64,000 bases of DNA from Welwitschia mirabilis. Taxonomy: Eukaryota; Gnetophyta; Gnetopsida; Welwitschiales. Below the pieces are notes generated by a model. It had not been told where the DNA came from. It saw nothing but the letters and a program-made list of their open reading frames with translations, and searched no databases. The translations under genes were made by a program, and so were the position numbers. Position 1 is the first letter of the stretch. Every line of letters begins with the position of its first letter. The stretch covers positions 205,455,347 through 205,519,346 of the forward strand of contig JBOZIK010000001.1 of the NCBI GenBank assembly GCA_051453625.1. The letters run 5' to 3'. Of the stretch, positions 11,186-23,200 are shown piece by piece.

Positions 11186-11369
11186 GATCTATTATGCATC
11201 CTATAGAGGTATTATATTAATTTGTTCTTAATGTTTATTCCTACATGATAAATATTTATGAACTCAATTCACATTTTTCCTAGTTAGTATTTATCTTAGA
11301 TAATTTGGATCATAATAATAGTTGTTTACCTAGTTTTGTCAAGTACTGATAAGGCTAAGTAGGGGATTA

Positions 11370-12637
11370 TGATGCACTATAAAATTGTGGGCATTTGATG
11401 GGGTATTATCGGTTATTTTTTAAGACATTTATACAGGCTTAGATGTAATTCTGATGATTATGGAGAGTTAATGGGATAATAAAAAAAACATGCAATTATT
11501 GGCATATTTAGAGGCATTTTAGCCATACTATAATACCTAGTGCTATGAAAAAAGATCAATAATGTAGAAGGCTGATTTATCTTAAGCTAGAAAGATAATA
11601 AAGACTATCATTCCCATTTTTGTCCCCATGACAAGAAAGATGGCAATACTTTAGCAACTATTTTGGATGTTGAAATGGACTAGAGCTAGAAGCTAATGAG
11701 TCCTTTCTTTTAAAGAGGTATTATATCCAGTGTTGTCACCATGATACGTAGGATGACAACACAAATGGAGCTAACTACAGGGCTAACTATGGAGCTAAAA
11801 GATGATTAATCATTCATTATTATGAGGTGTCATATCCATTGTCATTCCTAGTGTTGTCTCCATGATAGTTAGGATGATACTAAAATGGCTAGTTAACTTC
11901 CATCCATTTCTTTCTCTAGATTGAGTGCATGCTTTAGTATATTTTGAGTGATAATTATGCCTTCTTTATTATATAAATATACCTCTCCTTTGATCCTTCT
12001 ATCATCTTTGATGCATTAGAAATTCTCGTGATAGGAGATTGAAGGATGAGAGATCCAACTTGAGTAGTTGTAAAAAGAAGTTTCCTTGGTATTGGGCTAT
12101 GCATTAGAGATGATGAAGGTTTGATTTATAATATAAACTTTGTTTCTTTTATTCATTAATACTTTTAGTATTAATTATGGTTTATGTTCTTCTTGATTTG
12201 GTGATAGTCTCATTAATGATATAGGTCTTAAGGGTAACCTTTATTAATGTTGACAAAAGTAGTTTAGAANNNNNNNNNNNNNNNNNNNNNNNNNNNNNNN
12301 NNNNNNNNNNNNNNNNNNNNNNNNNNNNNNNNNNNNNNNNNNNNNNNNNNNNNNNNNNNNNNNNNNNNNNNNNNNNNNNNNNNNNNNNNNNNNNNNNNNN
12401 NNNNNNNNNNNNNNNNNNNNNNNNNNNNNNNNNNNNNNNNNNNNNNNNNNNNNNNNNNNNNNNNNACAATATTTTCTTTGAAAATCAATTCTCCTTTTTC
12501 TGTCACATGTCTTTAATGGGTTTATGACATTTGGATTACTCCCATTTATACTAGTGTATCATATTTGCAATGTATATATATTTTAATTAATAAGATTCAA
12601 TAAAGAATAAAAAGTTGCAAAATTATGCACTGCAACA
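11370..12637 (+). repeat. LTR B, shared by both internal regions
   Basis: Starts TGATGCACTA after a purine tract and ends ACTGCAACA directly before a tRNA-Asp primer site. It therefore reads as 3' LTR of element A and 5' LTR of element B at once. It aligns by eye with LTR C over its whole length. The TATA box is at 11972-11979. Hairpin modules lie near 11606-11647, 11719-11758 and 11828-11879. A 196-N gap (12270-12465) fits the roughly 205 bases present in LTR C at that place, so the gap size is realistic. Confidence 0.88.
11972..11979 (+). promoter_or_regulatory. LTR TATA box
   Basis: TATAAATA followed by TACCTCTCCTT, conserved at 4344 (LTR A) and 18584 (LTR C). It is the likely pol II core promoter at the U3/R boundary. 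Confidence 0.65.
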
Positions 12638-12639
12638 TC

Positions 12640-12658
12640 TTGGCGTCATTGTCAGGTA
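12640..12658 (+). other. Primer-binding site, tRNA-Asp type (element B)
   Basis: TTGGCGTCATTGTCAGGTA, the best preserved primer site of the array. It keeps TGGCG and differs from the tRNA-Asp complement mainly by transitions. Confidence 0.82.
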
Positions 12659-13227
12659 AGACTGCTAAGGAGTACGAGGATTATCATCACTCAAGTGAGT
12701 AGATCAAATTTTAGTTAAAATATTTATTTGTAACAATGTTGTATTTTTAGTTAGAATTATAGGTTTTTATTTTTCACAGTTCTCAGTTTTTTGAGTATGT
12801 AATAATGCTTTGTCATCCCTTCTCTTATTTCCATGACACTGAGGATGATAATTAAAATTTTTAGATTTATTTTTTTTGTAAGTTTTTTTATTTTAGGTTT
12901 TATGTTTTTGGTTTATATAGCATAATAATACATCATCTCCACCGTCGTCCCCATAACACATGGGATGATAATGGCTGCTTTTATATTCTATAATTCCTTC
13001 TTTCTATTCTTTTTATTTTGTAATTTTTTTCCTATGGTCATTTAATTAGTTTCTCCCACAATGGAGAAAATAATAGTCATTACACATCTTTTGAGTATTA
13101 AGAATTTAAATAATGAAAAATTAAGGAAGGAAAAACTTGATTTTCATTATGTAGTTATATTCCTTACTATCTTGAATTAGATTCTCTTATTATATTATTC
13201 TCAATTGATTTAATAAATAGTGATAAA
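12659..13227 (+). other. Untranslated leader of element B
   Basis: Homologous to 5064-5626. Two hairpin modules at 12811-12850 and 12930-12970. No ORF before the ATG at 13228. Confidence 0.6.
12811..12850. repeat. TGTCATCC hairpin module (leader B)
   Basis: Outer arms TGTCATCC and GGATGATA around a CCATGACA core, positionally conserved with leader A. Confidence 0.6.
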
Positions 13228-15060
13228 ATGAACCTTGAGGAAATTCTTTCTACAAGGAGGAGAAACTTGAAAAGTTTTAAGGATAATGGTAAGAAAACAC
13301 TTTTAGAAATTTTTGTAGAAAAAGGAAGAACAACATAAAATGATGTTGAGAGTAGGAATTGGACCCCATCCTATTTTCAATCATCTTAGTCCTTTTTCTC
13401 TTCTTTTCAGACCCCATACAGAAATGTCAATGAAGATTTTCCACATTTTAGGGATTCCACCTCATTTAGAAAGACTTTTGACAATCATTTTTGTCAATCC
13501 CAACCATCTCCCATGCATTACTATGAAGAAGAACCATCTTCCATGAACTACTATGAGGAAGAAGATGATTCAATGAAAGAAATGATTGATAGAATGAAAA
13601 AGAACTAAGAAGTAACCAATAAAAACCTAGAAAATTTAATTGAAATCTTTGAAGAAATACTATCATAAAATTAAGATTCTTTTATAATAAAATATCCTCA
13701 AATCTATCCTACTTCATCCTCCTTTGAGGAAAATGAGGAGTACTTAGAAATAAATGACAATGATTTTTACTTTTAAATAGAGAATGAAATTTTGGATCAA
13801 ACTTTAACATCCTACTCATTAAGAGATGAGCAAATGAAAGAAAACAATAACTCAACTCATATTTTCAATAATAAGAATGAGGATGACCATTCATTAGATG
13901 ATGCTATTGAGATATTAGATTATATCCCTGTCATTCATTTACTACTAGATAATGTAGATGAAAAATCCATTCATAAAGAATCTAAAAAATTTTAAATCTA
14001 TAATGAAGATGATGCTCACATTTCTCTTAGTGATCTTTTTGATGAATCCAACAACTTAGAGAATGAGATCCATACTCCATAAGAGAAGGAAGATATAGTC
14101 AAAAATAATGATGAGAAAAGTGAAGAAGCAATCTAACAAAGTAATGATAAAGATAATAATGAGCAAACTGACCATAATGAAGGACCCATAGAGATTCATT
14201 CAAACTTCATATAGGATAGACTTGTTCATTCTACCCCTGCTTTTCTATCCTTCCCACCTATGTCTTCATGTACAACTTCAAATCACATCCTTCCCTTTAC
14301 TTTTACTTCTACGTCCACATTACCTTATGATCTTGATAAGGATAACATTTCTATATGTTTTACATTTAAATATTCTTGTAATTATCAAACCCACATTTCT
14401 TTCCTTGAATTTCATAAAACTCATAATTTTAAAAAGTCTATTCCTGCTATCTCTTAATATCTTCCTGTTAAAAATTGTTGTAATACTCAAAGTAACATCC
14501 TTCCCTTTTCTACCAAGTTCACTTTATCTTGTGTTTTTAATGATTATTCTTTTTAAAAGTTTGACTTGAAATGTCTTAGAATTTTAAATTGGGATAAACA
14601 TTATCTTATTGATCTAAATTCATGCTTAGAATTAAATGTTAAAGAGATTCTTGAGTATGTTAAACCTATCTTAATCACTCGCTCTACAAAGTTTCTTACA
14701 AAGCCTTGGATTCCAAATAATACCCTTAATGTCTCCCATATTCAATATCGAGATTTGAATGAAATATATGCTTTAAATCCTTTATATTATGAGTTTGATA
14801 AGAGATTGTTTATCCATGAGTTATATGAATTTTTTATCTCTTATATTACTACTAAATCTTATGGAGATAAAATGTCATGTGATCGTGCTAATTGAAAAAA
14901 TCCTAATTTTCTTATTGAAAATTCATATCTTAAGTTGAATGATAAAAATCTTTTTGATTTTACTAGACATTCTAAGAAGCCTTTAAAATCTTGTTAGATA
15001 CTTTCTTTGAGACCTCTTTGCATGTAATATATGACAATATTCATGAGTTATGTTACTTCA
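13228..15060 (+). pseudogene. Unassigned ~600-codon ORF of the non-autonomous gypsy family, copy B
   Basis: One frame runs from ATG at 13228 to about 15000 and is interrupted only by in-frame stops that look like decayed Gln or Trp codons; a small frameshift follows near 15010. The N-terminus begins MNLEEILSTRRRNLKSF. A Tyr/Glu-rich part (MHYYEEEPSSMNYYEEEDD) leads into a helical stretch (SMKEMIDRMKKN, NKNLENLIEIFEE). Next come a long acidic, Asn-rich region (NEDDHSLDDAIEILDYIP; YNEDDAHISLSDLFDESN), a Ser/Thr/Pro-rich region (about 14230-14340), and a conserved C-terminal block (LNWDKHYLIDLNSCLELN; YYEFDKRLFIHELYEFF; FLIENSYLKLND). No signal peptide, zinc knuckle, protease, RT or integrase motif. 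The helical stretch is reminiscent of the segment after the zinc knuckle in Athila-type Gag (inference, weak), so a highly modified Gag remains possible. It replaces gag-pol of the related element at 28595. Confidence 0.82.
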
Positions 15061-15959
15061 ATAAGAGAATACTCTTCAATGAGATTTGTTAATTATTTAT
15101 CTCTTCTTTAAAATTTAAAATTTACATTAACAACGTTTTATCCTTTTATTATTTTTACCTCCAATTGATTTTATTAAAAAATGATTATATGCCTTTTATG
15201 TTTTATCAATCAGTGAATATTTGATTTGGTCATTATTTTTCTAAAAGAATGTAATATCCTAAGACTATAACCTTAGAACAAAAATCTTTCTTTTCTTTCT
15301 TTTTAATAAAAGTGTTCACTAGATTTAAAGATTTGAATAAAATTTGTTTTTAGTTTGCGTTGGTGTTTCCTTTTTGTTTTTATGTTTTTATGATTTTGAC
15401 TTTTATTTTTATTTTGAGAAATAAATTAATCTCTAGACAGTTAAGCCCTTATATTTTAGAAAAATTACATCTTAAATGGCTTAGTTGAAATTTCCAAGCC
15501 TGAACATTTAGAAAATTCAAAAGTTAACAAATAAAGGTTAAAAATCATTGAGATATCTATTGATTAAATCTTGTACATGATTAAAGCACTTATCTTAGAT
15601 TTTTCTCTTATCATTTTATAAATTCTTCCTTAGCTAATTCTTTTGGTAAATGTCATACTATCACTTGATCATTTTTAACTTGATTAATATTTTACTTTAT
15701 GGAGTTACCATGACTAGTAGATATTTTAATTTAATATTCTAAAGTGATAAGGTTTGATTCACTCAATCTTAGAACATTCATATATCTATAAACTTCATTT
15801 CAAAGGAATATGCCTTGGTTCTTTTCTTCTCTCTCAATGGTGTGAGTCTTTAGTTGTTTGGGTTTTCTTCCTTATTTCTCATCTCATTAATTCATTTTTA
15901 TCATTAAGATTACTTGGTCATTTAAAATTTATTCTTTTAATTCAACAAAAAAAAGAGGA
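15061..15959 (+). other. Post-ORF region of element B with integrase-tail remnant and purine tract
   Basis: Homologous to 7495-8377. Positions 15415-15600 align with the integrase end of the autonomous element, including a degraded KVNGQRLK region near 15525. It ends in an A/G-rich microsatellite (about 15945-15981) where elements A and the autonomous copy have assembly gaps. Confidence 0.6.
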
Positions 15960-16310
15960 AAAGAAGAAAAAAAGAAATAAATAATAACCATGATCTTTCA
16001 TGTCTAAGCTAAAACCATGGTCAACATGATGTCCTATAATAAGTACACCAGGGCAAATGTTTCCATTAGGGGCCTTTATAGTGTCATATGGTAGATATGA
16101 AAACTTCACAATGGGGTTAGTTGGCCATACTATGTGAGTTCATCCTTCTCTAATAGTGATTGTACTCCCCTCATCATGGAAAAATGATTTTTACTTAGAG
16201 GCTATGGGATCAATGATGTCCTTGGTAACATCAAAGGTACTGCTTGTTTTCTAGAATCATTTTGCATATATTACTTCCACATAATCATTCTACTTTTTTA
16301 GATTTTAGTG
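15960..16310 (-). pseudogene. Conserved antisense reading frame, copy B
   Basis: Longest copy of the antisense frame. Read down from about 16310 it gives NDYVEVIYAK, KTSSTFDVTKDIIDPIASK, SFFHDEGSTITIREG, THIVWPTNPIVKFSYLPYD, then PNGNICPGVLIIGHHVDHG and FSLDMKDHGYYLFL, all in one frame with about five stops. The helper-like element shows matching residues (TNPPVKFPQLPYH, GHHGNHGFSLDMKDYD). In this orientation the frame ends in the microsatellite, which would encode a Ser/Leu or Phe run. Tat-lineage gypsy elements are known to carry extra sense or antisense ORFs here. No known domain is recognised, and shared stops leave coding status open. Confidence 0.45.
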
Positions 16311-16712
16311 TTATTTTAAGGTATGATTAGGAGAGTCATTTCTAAGAAGCTTTTGATCTTATCATTCATCGACTGGCAACATTAGAGGTACTTGACATCA
16401 TCATAATCATTACCCATTCAAGTGGTACTTTTTTAAGTTTTTTACACTATGTTATGCATCATTAATTAGGTGATTTTATGATTTATACCAAGGAACTTTA
16501 CTAAGTTGGAATTTTAGATAGGTAAAGAATCTTCTTCATGGTATGAGTTGTCTATTTTCATTATATTTTTGTAGTTGTTTTGTTTGAAATTTTCAAAGTC
16601 ATTTACATATCTTTTTCCATATAATAATTAGGACTTGATCATTTGATAGTTTTGTAGTTTTTTTTTTGTTTTAATTCATAGTTTTTATTCATAAGAGTTA
16701 TTTTTCTTTTAG

Positions 16713-16783
16713 TACTTTAATTTATGCATTCCTTTTACTTTAATTGATGTGTTTGTTTCACTTTGATTGATGCATTTCTTTCA
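16713..16783. repeat. 23-base tandem repeat, about 3 units
   Basis: Imperfect units of the type ACTTTAATTGATGCATTTC plus TTT, homologous to the five-unit array at 10048-10162. Confidence 0.75.
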
Positions 16784-17114
16784 TTTTATGATAATGTTTT
16801 TTTTCATTTATTTATTTTTAATTTTACATACATTTAGTTATAAAATCCTAAATGCTTGTTAAGTTTAGGGAAATTTGAGGATTTTCTTTAGCATTGATTC
16901 TATTTCTTTGGTGCTTTATCATGGCCTAATACTTTTCTATTATCTTAAACTTTTCCTATTATTAACTCCTTTATTGTGATCCTTTAGATGATGACTCTTA
17001 CCTTTTACCTATTTTCAAAATTTATGATAACTTTTTGAGGCTTCATTAATGCTATTTTTAATTATCTAATTCTACTTGGATTTTACTATTTTTCTATATC
17101 CTTCATTTTCTAAG

Positions 17115-17156
17115 TGTTATTCCATGTATGTCATTTAGATGACTAGGTGGATGACA
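17115..17156. repeat. TGTCATCC hairpin module (3' region B)
   Basis: Counterpart of 10494-10535, with one change breaking the inner palindrome (GTCATTTAGATGAC). The outer arm GGATGACA is intact and its partner has decayed to TGTTATTCC. Confidence 0.65.
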
Positions 17157-17985
17157 CAACTTCTCTTAGCTTATTACAATATGGGACATATTGATTCTTC
17201 TATGGGAAAACCAAGATTGATTTTTTTGAAATCTTAAATATATTTAAAAAATAATTTATTTATGAGGATAATTTTAAGTTTTTATATTATATATATATAT
17301 ATGATGCAATGGACTATTTATGATTTCATATTACTTGTGTGATATGCATTATGAATATTATTTAGTAGGCCACAACAGCATAATTACAATACTTTCTTGT
17401 GGTGTAATCTAGAATACTCAAGAAACCATGAACAAGGGAAGCAATGTTATTATTGTTTGAATTTTTACCTNNNNNNNNNNNNNNNNNNNNNNNNNNNNNN
17501 NNNNTATATATCATTTTGAGTTATTACTACTTACTTTATATACATTAGTTTAAGTATCACTATCCCTAATTATGCATACACAATAGTATTTTTTGAAGAT
17601 ATCATTATTATATTTTATGATGATGGTTTTGTATGACATTTAGCTATTTTATCATAATGTGTTAAACATTTTAAGTATATGGCTAATGAAGATGTTAGTA
17701 CTTGTATTTTTCTAATGATCATGTGTATAGGTATCTGAATTTAATTTTGATTTTACAAGCCTGTCATCCCCACCATTATCCAGATGATAGATAGGATGAA
17801 AGATCTATTATGCATCCTATAGAGGTATTATATCAATTTGTTTTTAATGTTTATTCCTACATAGTAAATATTTATGAACTTAATTTACATTTTCCCTAGT
17901 TATTGTTTATAATGGACAAGTTGGCTTGCAATCATAGTTGTTCACCTAGTTTTATCAGGGACTGATAAGGCTAAGTAGAGGGATA

Positions 17986-19282
17986 TGATGCACTACCAAA
18001 TTGTGTGTATTTGACATGGTATTATAAGTTATTTTGCAGAATATTTATATAGGTTTAGATGTAATTCTAATGATTATGGAGAGTTGATGTAATGATCATG
18101 AAAACATGCAATTCTTAGCATATTTGGAGGCATTTTAGGCATATTATAATACTTCATGCTATTGATGAAGATCAATGATGAAAAAGGATAATTTCTCTTA
18201 AGTTGGAAAGATAAAGAAGACTGTCATCCCCACTATCATCCCCAGGATAGACAAGAAGATAAAAATTTAGTAACTATTTTGGATGCTGACATGGACTAGA
18301 GCTAGGAGCTAATGAGTCCTTTCTTCTAAAGAGGTATCATCCCAGTGTCATCTCCATGACATGCAGAATGATAACACATATGGAGATAACTATGAGATTA
18401 ATTGTGGATCCAAAAGCTAATGAGTCATCCATTATTATAAGGTATCATCCCTAGTGTCGTCCCCATGCTAGTTAAGATGACACTAAAATGACCAGCTGAA
18501 TTTCATCCATTTCATCTATTTCTTATTCTAGATCGAGTGCATTTTATAGTGCATTTTGAGTGATAGTTATGGATTCTTTGTTGTATAAATATACCTATCA
18601 TTCAATCCTCCTATCATCTTCGATGCTCTAGAAATTCTTGTGAGAAGATATTGAATGGTGGGAGATCCATCTTAAGTAGTTGTAGAAAGATATTTCTTGG
18701 GTTCTGGGTTGTGCATCCTTTATTAAGGTATGACTATTTTGTAATCTAGATTCTAGTTTGATTCATAATACAGACTATATTTCTTTGGTGTATTAATACT
18801 TTTAATATCCCTTATGGTTTATGTTATTCTTGATTCAATGATAGTCTCATTAATGATATAGGTCTTAAATGCAACCTTTGTTAAGGTTGACAATATTAGT
18901 TTAAAATCATTTTGTATTATACTTTATTTGACTTACTTGATAGATTAAGTTAGTCTTAGTTAGTGATAATCTTCTTGGCTGATTTAGGTTGTATAGGATC
19001 AATCTTCCTAACAATTTGATTTGGTAATCGGATAAGTATTCATCTAGGTTAGATTGCATTTGCATTGCATTGCATGCTTACTTTCTTACATTATCCTAAA
19101 GTTTAAAATACAATATTTTTTTCAAAAATTAGTTCTCCTTTTTCTCTTACATAACTTTAATGGGTTTATAACATTTGAGTTACTTCCATTTATACAAATA
19201 TGTCATATTTGCAATAAATATATATTTGTAATGAACAGTATTTGATAAAGGACTAAAAGTTACAAAATTATGCACTACAATA
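17986..19282 (+). repeat. LTR C, 3' LTR of element B
   Basis: Starts TGATGCACTAC and ends ACTACAATA (CA decayed to TA). Full-length and ungapped, about 1.3 kb. The TATA box is at 18584-18591. Hairpin modules lie at 18222-18261, 18335-18373 and 18443-18482. The base run following it is GTTCT; no matching duplication can be checked because the left end of the array is lost. Confidence 0.88.
18222..18261. repeat. TGTCATCC hairpin module (LTR C)
   Basis: TGTCATCCCC followed by a second TATCATCCCC and a decayed 3' arm. It is the first of three modules in the U3 part of this LTR. Confidence 0.5.
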
Positions 19283-20204
19283 GTTCTCAATAGAGGAATC
19301 CATTATTAGATCTATAGGTATAAATTTATATTTTATTAAATGTTAGGGTTTACATATAACCCTAGGTTATAAGACATTTTTAGAGTTCCTTTGTTTTGTT
19401 CTTTTAGTTAAAAACCTACTAGCCATGCTAATTTTCAAATATCTTTAGTATTTTGATCATAATTTTTACATATAGAGTCTATTTGTTCATTTTGAAAATG
19501 TATTACACTATGAACAAGAAAGATTGAACCTCTTTTAAGGTTTTAAATTTGAAATATTTACATTTATTTTTAATAAATCTAATAATTTCATCATGTTTCA
19601 ATGGTATTTTGGCATATCTTAGTCCTATGTCTCCTTTATTAGTGTTGTAAGATTCTGTAGATTTATATAAATACTTATAATTATAGAAAATATTTTAAAG
19701 TCCTTATTTCAGCCAATATGATTAGCAAGTTGAAATAAAATGTTAGAACTATGCTTCATAGAAAGAAAAGCTAGAACATCTAGTTCATAGATTTCAGAGT
19801 AATAGTCACATTTTAGAATCTTTAGTGGAATTAGTTGGAAAATATGTTTCCTAATATAAGAGATCAACTAAATATTAAAAATGAATTGAAAATGATAATA
19901 GAACAAGGGCATTTATCTTACTCTATAATGATTAGAATTTTTACAACTTGATTGATTAGAACATACATGACACAACATGATCAATTATAGGATTTTTGAA
20001 AAATAATTTTGGTTCACAATAATATCTAAAATTTTTTCATGTTCTTAAAAAAATTAATAACATAAATATGCAACATGATAATATTCATAAAGTAATCAAA
20101 ATATTAAAACCAATCAAATAGTTTATTGATCATGATTTCACAAATGAGTATATCACATGGGTCTTTTAGTATAATATTGTCTATACATTCTTAATTACAA
20201 GAAT
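19283..20204. other. AT-rich DNA between LTR C and the copia relic
   Basis: No 5' LTR of the following copia element was found here and no clear coding motif. It may be decayed leader and gag, or older DNA in which the gypsy array sits. Confidence 0.45.
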
Positions 20205-23200
20205 TTGTTTATTAATTTTCAAGATAGTGGTACTTTAAAAACTCTTAAATTTAAGAAGTTGATTAATAAATTTCAGAAAATGGAAAAAAAATTTGATAAT
20301 GACTTTGACATTGCCAATACTAATAATAATTACTATTTAGTTTTTAATATTACCAATGAGAAAGCTTCCTTTAATAGTCCATCTAACACATCAAGTGGAT
20401 ATAAAAGTAAGAACAAAAATGGTTGAAGTTAAGGTAGAGGTTATAATTTAGAAACCTCTCAACAAAGCACATCATAAATCTATAATAAAGTTTATGAGAG
20501 ATGTGGTAAATAATGTCATATTATAATCAACTATAAAGTGAACTCAATAAATATTAATAACATTTTAACAATGTTAAAGTAACATTTTAACAATTTGAAA
20601 ATAACATTACTAACCATTATAACAAAATATATTCAACTTGATATAACCAAAAAGTATATAAATGAAATTAGTTTTAAAGATTAGTTCATCCCACATTCAC
20701 AAGTAAAAAACACTCACTAAGTTATGTTGCTGGAAAACCTTTATATAAAACAACTACTAAACTCATTGAAAGTAGTCTAAAATATATTGAAATTGAAACA
20801 AAAGAACTAATGAATAATGTATTATCTTGAATAGTCATAACATGGATAATGAACATAGGTGTAAATCAATACATGATATCAAATAAATCTCTATTTACAA
20901 CTTTGAATACAAAGGTATTGAAACTTATCACCATGGTATTGGAATTCATCACATTGATAAATAAGTTCAACCAACTGACTAAAGGAATTGATTAGATTAA
21001 ATTGAATAATGTAAATCTTTCAAATTTTATCTTACTTGATGGTTCTTACTTTTTTACCTTGAAATAGAATTTGTTTCCACTTCCACGTTTATTTCTAGAG
21101 TTTTTAAAATTCATAAAACTATAAGTGACAAAATGTTATTAAGTAGTTTATCCTCCTTAAAATCTACTTGTGATGTAAGATAATCCACATGATAAATTGA
21201 CTAAACTTGTATGAAAATCAGTAGATACAAAATTTTTAGAGATGGATAGATAGGTAAATGTCTTTTTTAATGATCATTTGGCAACCACATTAAATTCTTT
21301 AGTTAAGCTCACCAAAGAACAGATTTGACATGCTTATCCTAAACATATTCATCATGATAAATTTGATATATGTATTTCCTAATTAAAGGATGCTCCTAAA
21401 CTCTAATCCAAACCTTTAAAATGTGAAACTTATATCAGGGAAAAGTCATCTGAAAAACCTTTCAAACCTAGTTTTTTCAATTCCACAAGAAATTATAACT
21501 TTTTTATACAAATATACATGGTCTAATTCCTATAACTCTTGATAATAGTTGGTAATACATCATAATAATTAATGACTTTACCAAAATGACTTGTGTATCT
21601 CTTCTTAAGAAGATGTCATAGGCACTTTTAAAGTTTATAAAGCTGAATAAAATGGTTAAGATAAAATATAGATGTACAATTATTACTCTTGAAAGTGATA
21701 ATGGTAGTGAATACACTTCAAATAAATTTGAAAAATTTTTATAGGAGAATTAAATTCAACATTAGTTAATGATACTTATTTCTCAACAAAACATTATCAT
21801 TAAATGAATGAATCAAACATTAATGAAGTGCATAAGAAATTTTTTTAATAAAAAAGTATTACCACATATCTTTAGGTTGAAGTAGTACATAGAATTATGA
21901 AATGCTTAAATAGATTAATCTAGCTAATAAATCCTCAATAATTGCATTTCTAGTATTGGTATGAGAAATCGATAAGTTTAAGTAATTTAAAATTTTTGGT
22001 TCTATTAGTTTTTCATATGTTATTCTTGAGCAGGGTATGAAGGATAGACTTATGAAATTAAAGGATTTTTGATTAGATATCCTTGAGATTAAAAAGGTTA
22101 TAAAGTTTTCATTTCTTATTAATGAATCATAATTGTTTCTTAAGGGGTGGTGTTTATAGAAATAGATAATGAATTAATGACTCCTAATAACCAAGTGAAG
22201 AACTTAAGATTTAAATCCTAAAATAACCAATATTTTACTATTGATATTCCATAATTAGGGGATTGAAATAGTTACTCTAAATTCTTGAATATCATAAATT
22301 ATGATAAAAATCTCAAGTTTCTTTCTTGAAACAATAATAAAAGAAGTTCTTGTTTACTTTTATAGTACTCTAATACCTTCGATCCACCAAAGCTCTTTAG
22401 CAAGCATTGGTGATTTCACATATGAAGTTGGTAAATCCCCTAGAACTACTCNNNNNNNNNNNNNNNNNNNNNNNNNNNNNNNNNNNNNNNNNNNNNNNNN
22501 NNNNNNNNNNNNNNNNNNNNNNNNNNNNNNNNNNNNNNNNNNNNNNNNNNNTTTTGATATTCATGCAGCCTAATAGATTCTTAAAGATTTGAAACTTAAT
22601 GATGTTGGTAAAACATGCCACTTGTAATGTATATAAGATAAGAATGAAATACTTAAATTTATGGTAAAAGATTCTATAAATTTGCATCTTGCTATTATGA
22701 AAGCCCTCTTACATATTCTAAACCTATTTAACCTATTAAATGCAGATATGAAATGTAAGATAAGTATGAAGATCTCAGAAAAAATAAAACATAGAAACTT
22801 GTTAATATTTTTTTTTGAAAAAAACCATACACAAATAAATGAATACTTAAAAAGAAAAATTTAAATTATACAATACTATTAATTGACATAAGGCATGACT
22901 TATTACTAAAGAATTCAAGTACAAAAAGCAAATAGAGTATAATAAAGTCTTTATACTAATATAAAAATAACCTATAATAGAACTTTGATTGTATTAACTA
23001 CTTATAAAAGTTAAAAAGTGCATTAATGAGATGTAAAAATATCTTTCTTAAATGGTGATTTGGAAGAATAAATTTAGATGACATAGTCTCAAGGTCTTAA
23101 GGAAGATGGAAAAGAGCATAAGATATGTAGATTAAAAAAGAATCTTTATGATCTAAGACAGGAATTGCATGCCTAGTATAAAAGGCTATTAAGTAGGTTA

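Larger units (their letters stand above)
9641..11369 (+). other. 3' untranslated region of element A
   Basis: About 1.7 kb homologous to 16311-17985 in element B. It holds a 23-base tandem repeat (10048-10162), hairpin modules at 10494-10535 and 11146-11185, and ends in a purine tract (AAGTAGGGGA, 11357-11366) that fits a polypurine tract just before LTR B. No gene seen. Confidence 0.65.
16311..17985 (+). other. 3' untranslated region of element B
   Basis: Homologue of 9641-11369. Contains the shorter 23-base repeat (16713-16783), hairpin modules (17115-17156; 17762-17801), a short (TA)n run near 17288, a 34-N gap (17471-17504) and a polypurine-like tract (AAGTAGAGGGA, about 17973-17983) before LTR C. 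Confidence 0.65.

Noticed and set aside
17281-17305. (TA)n run as a regulatory element
   Set aside because: Short dinucleotide run common in AT-rich plant DNA; no positional conservation in element A.
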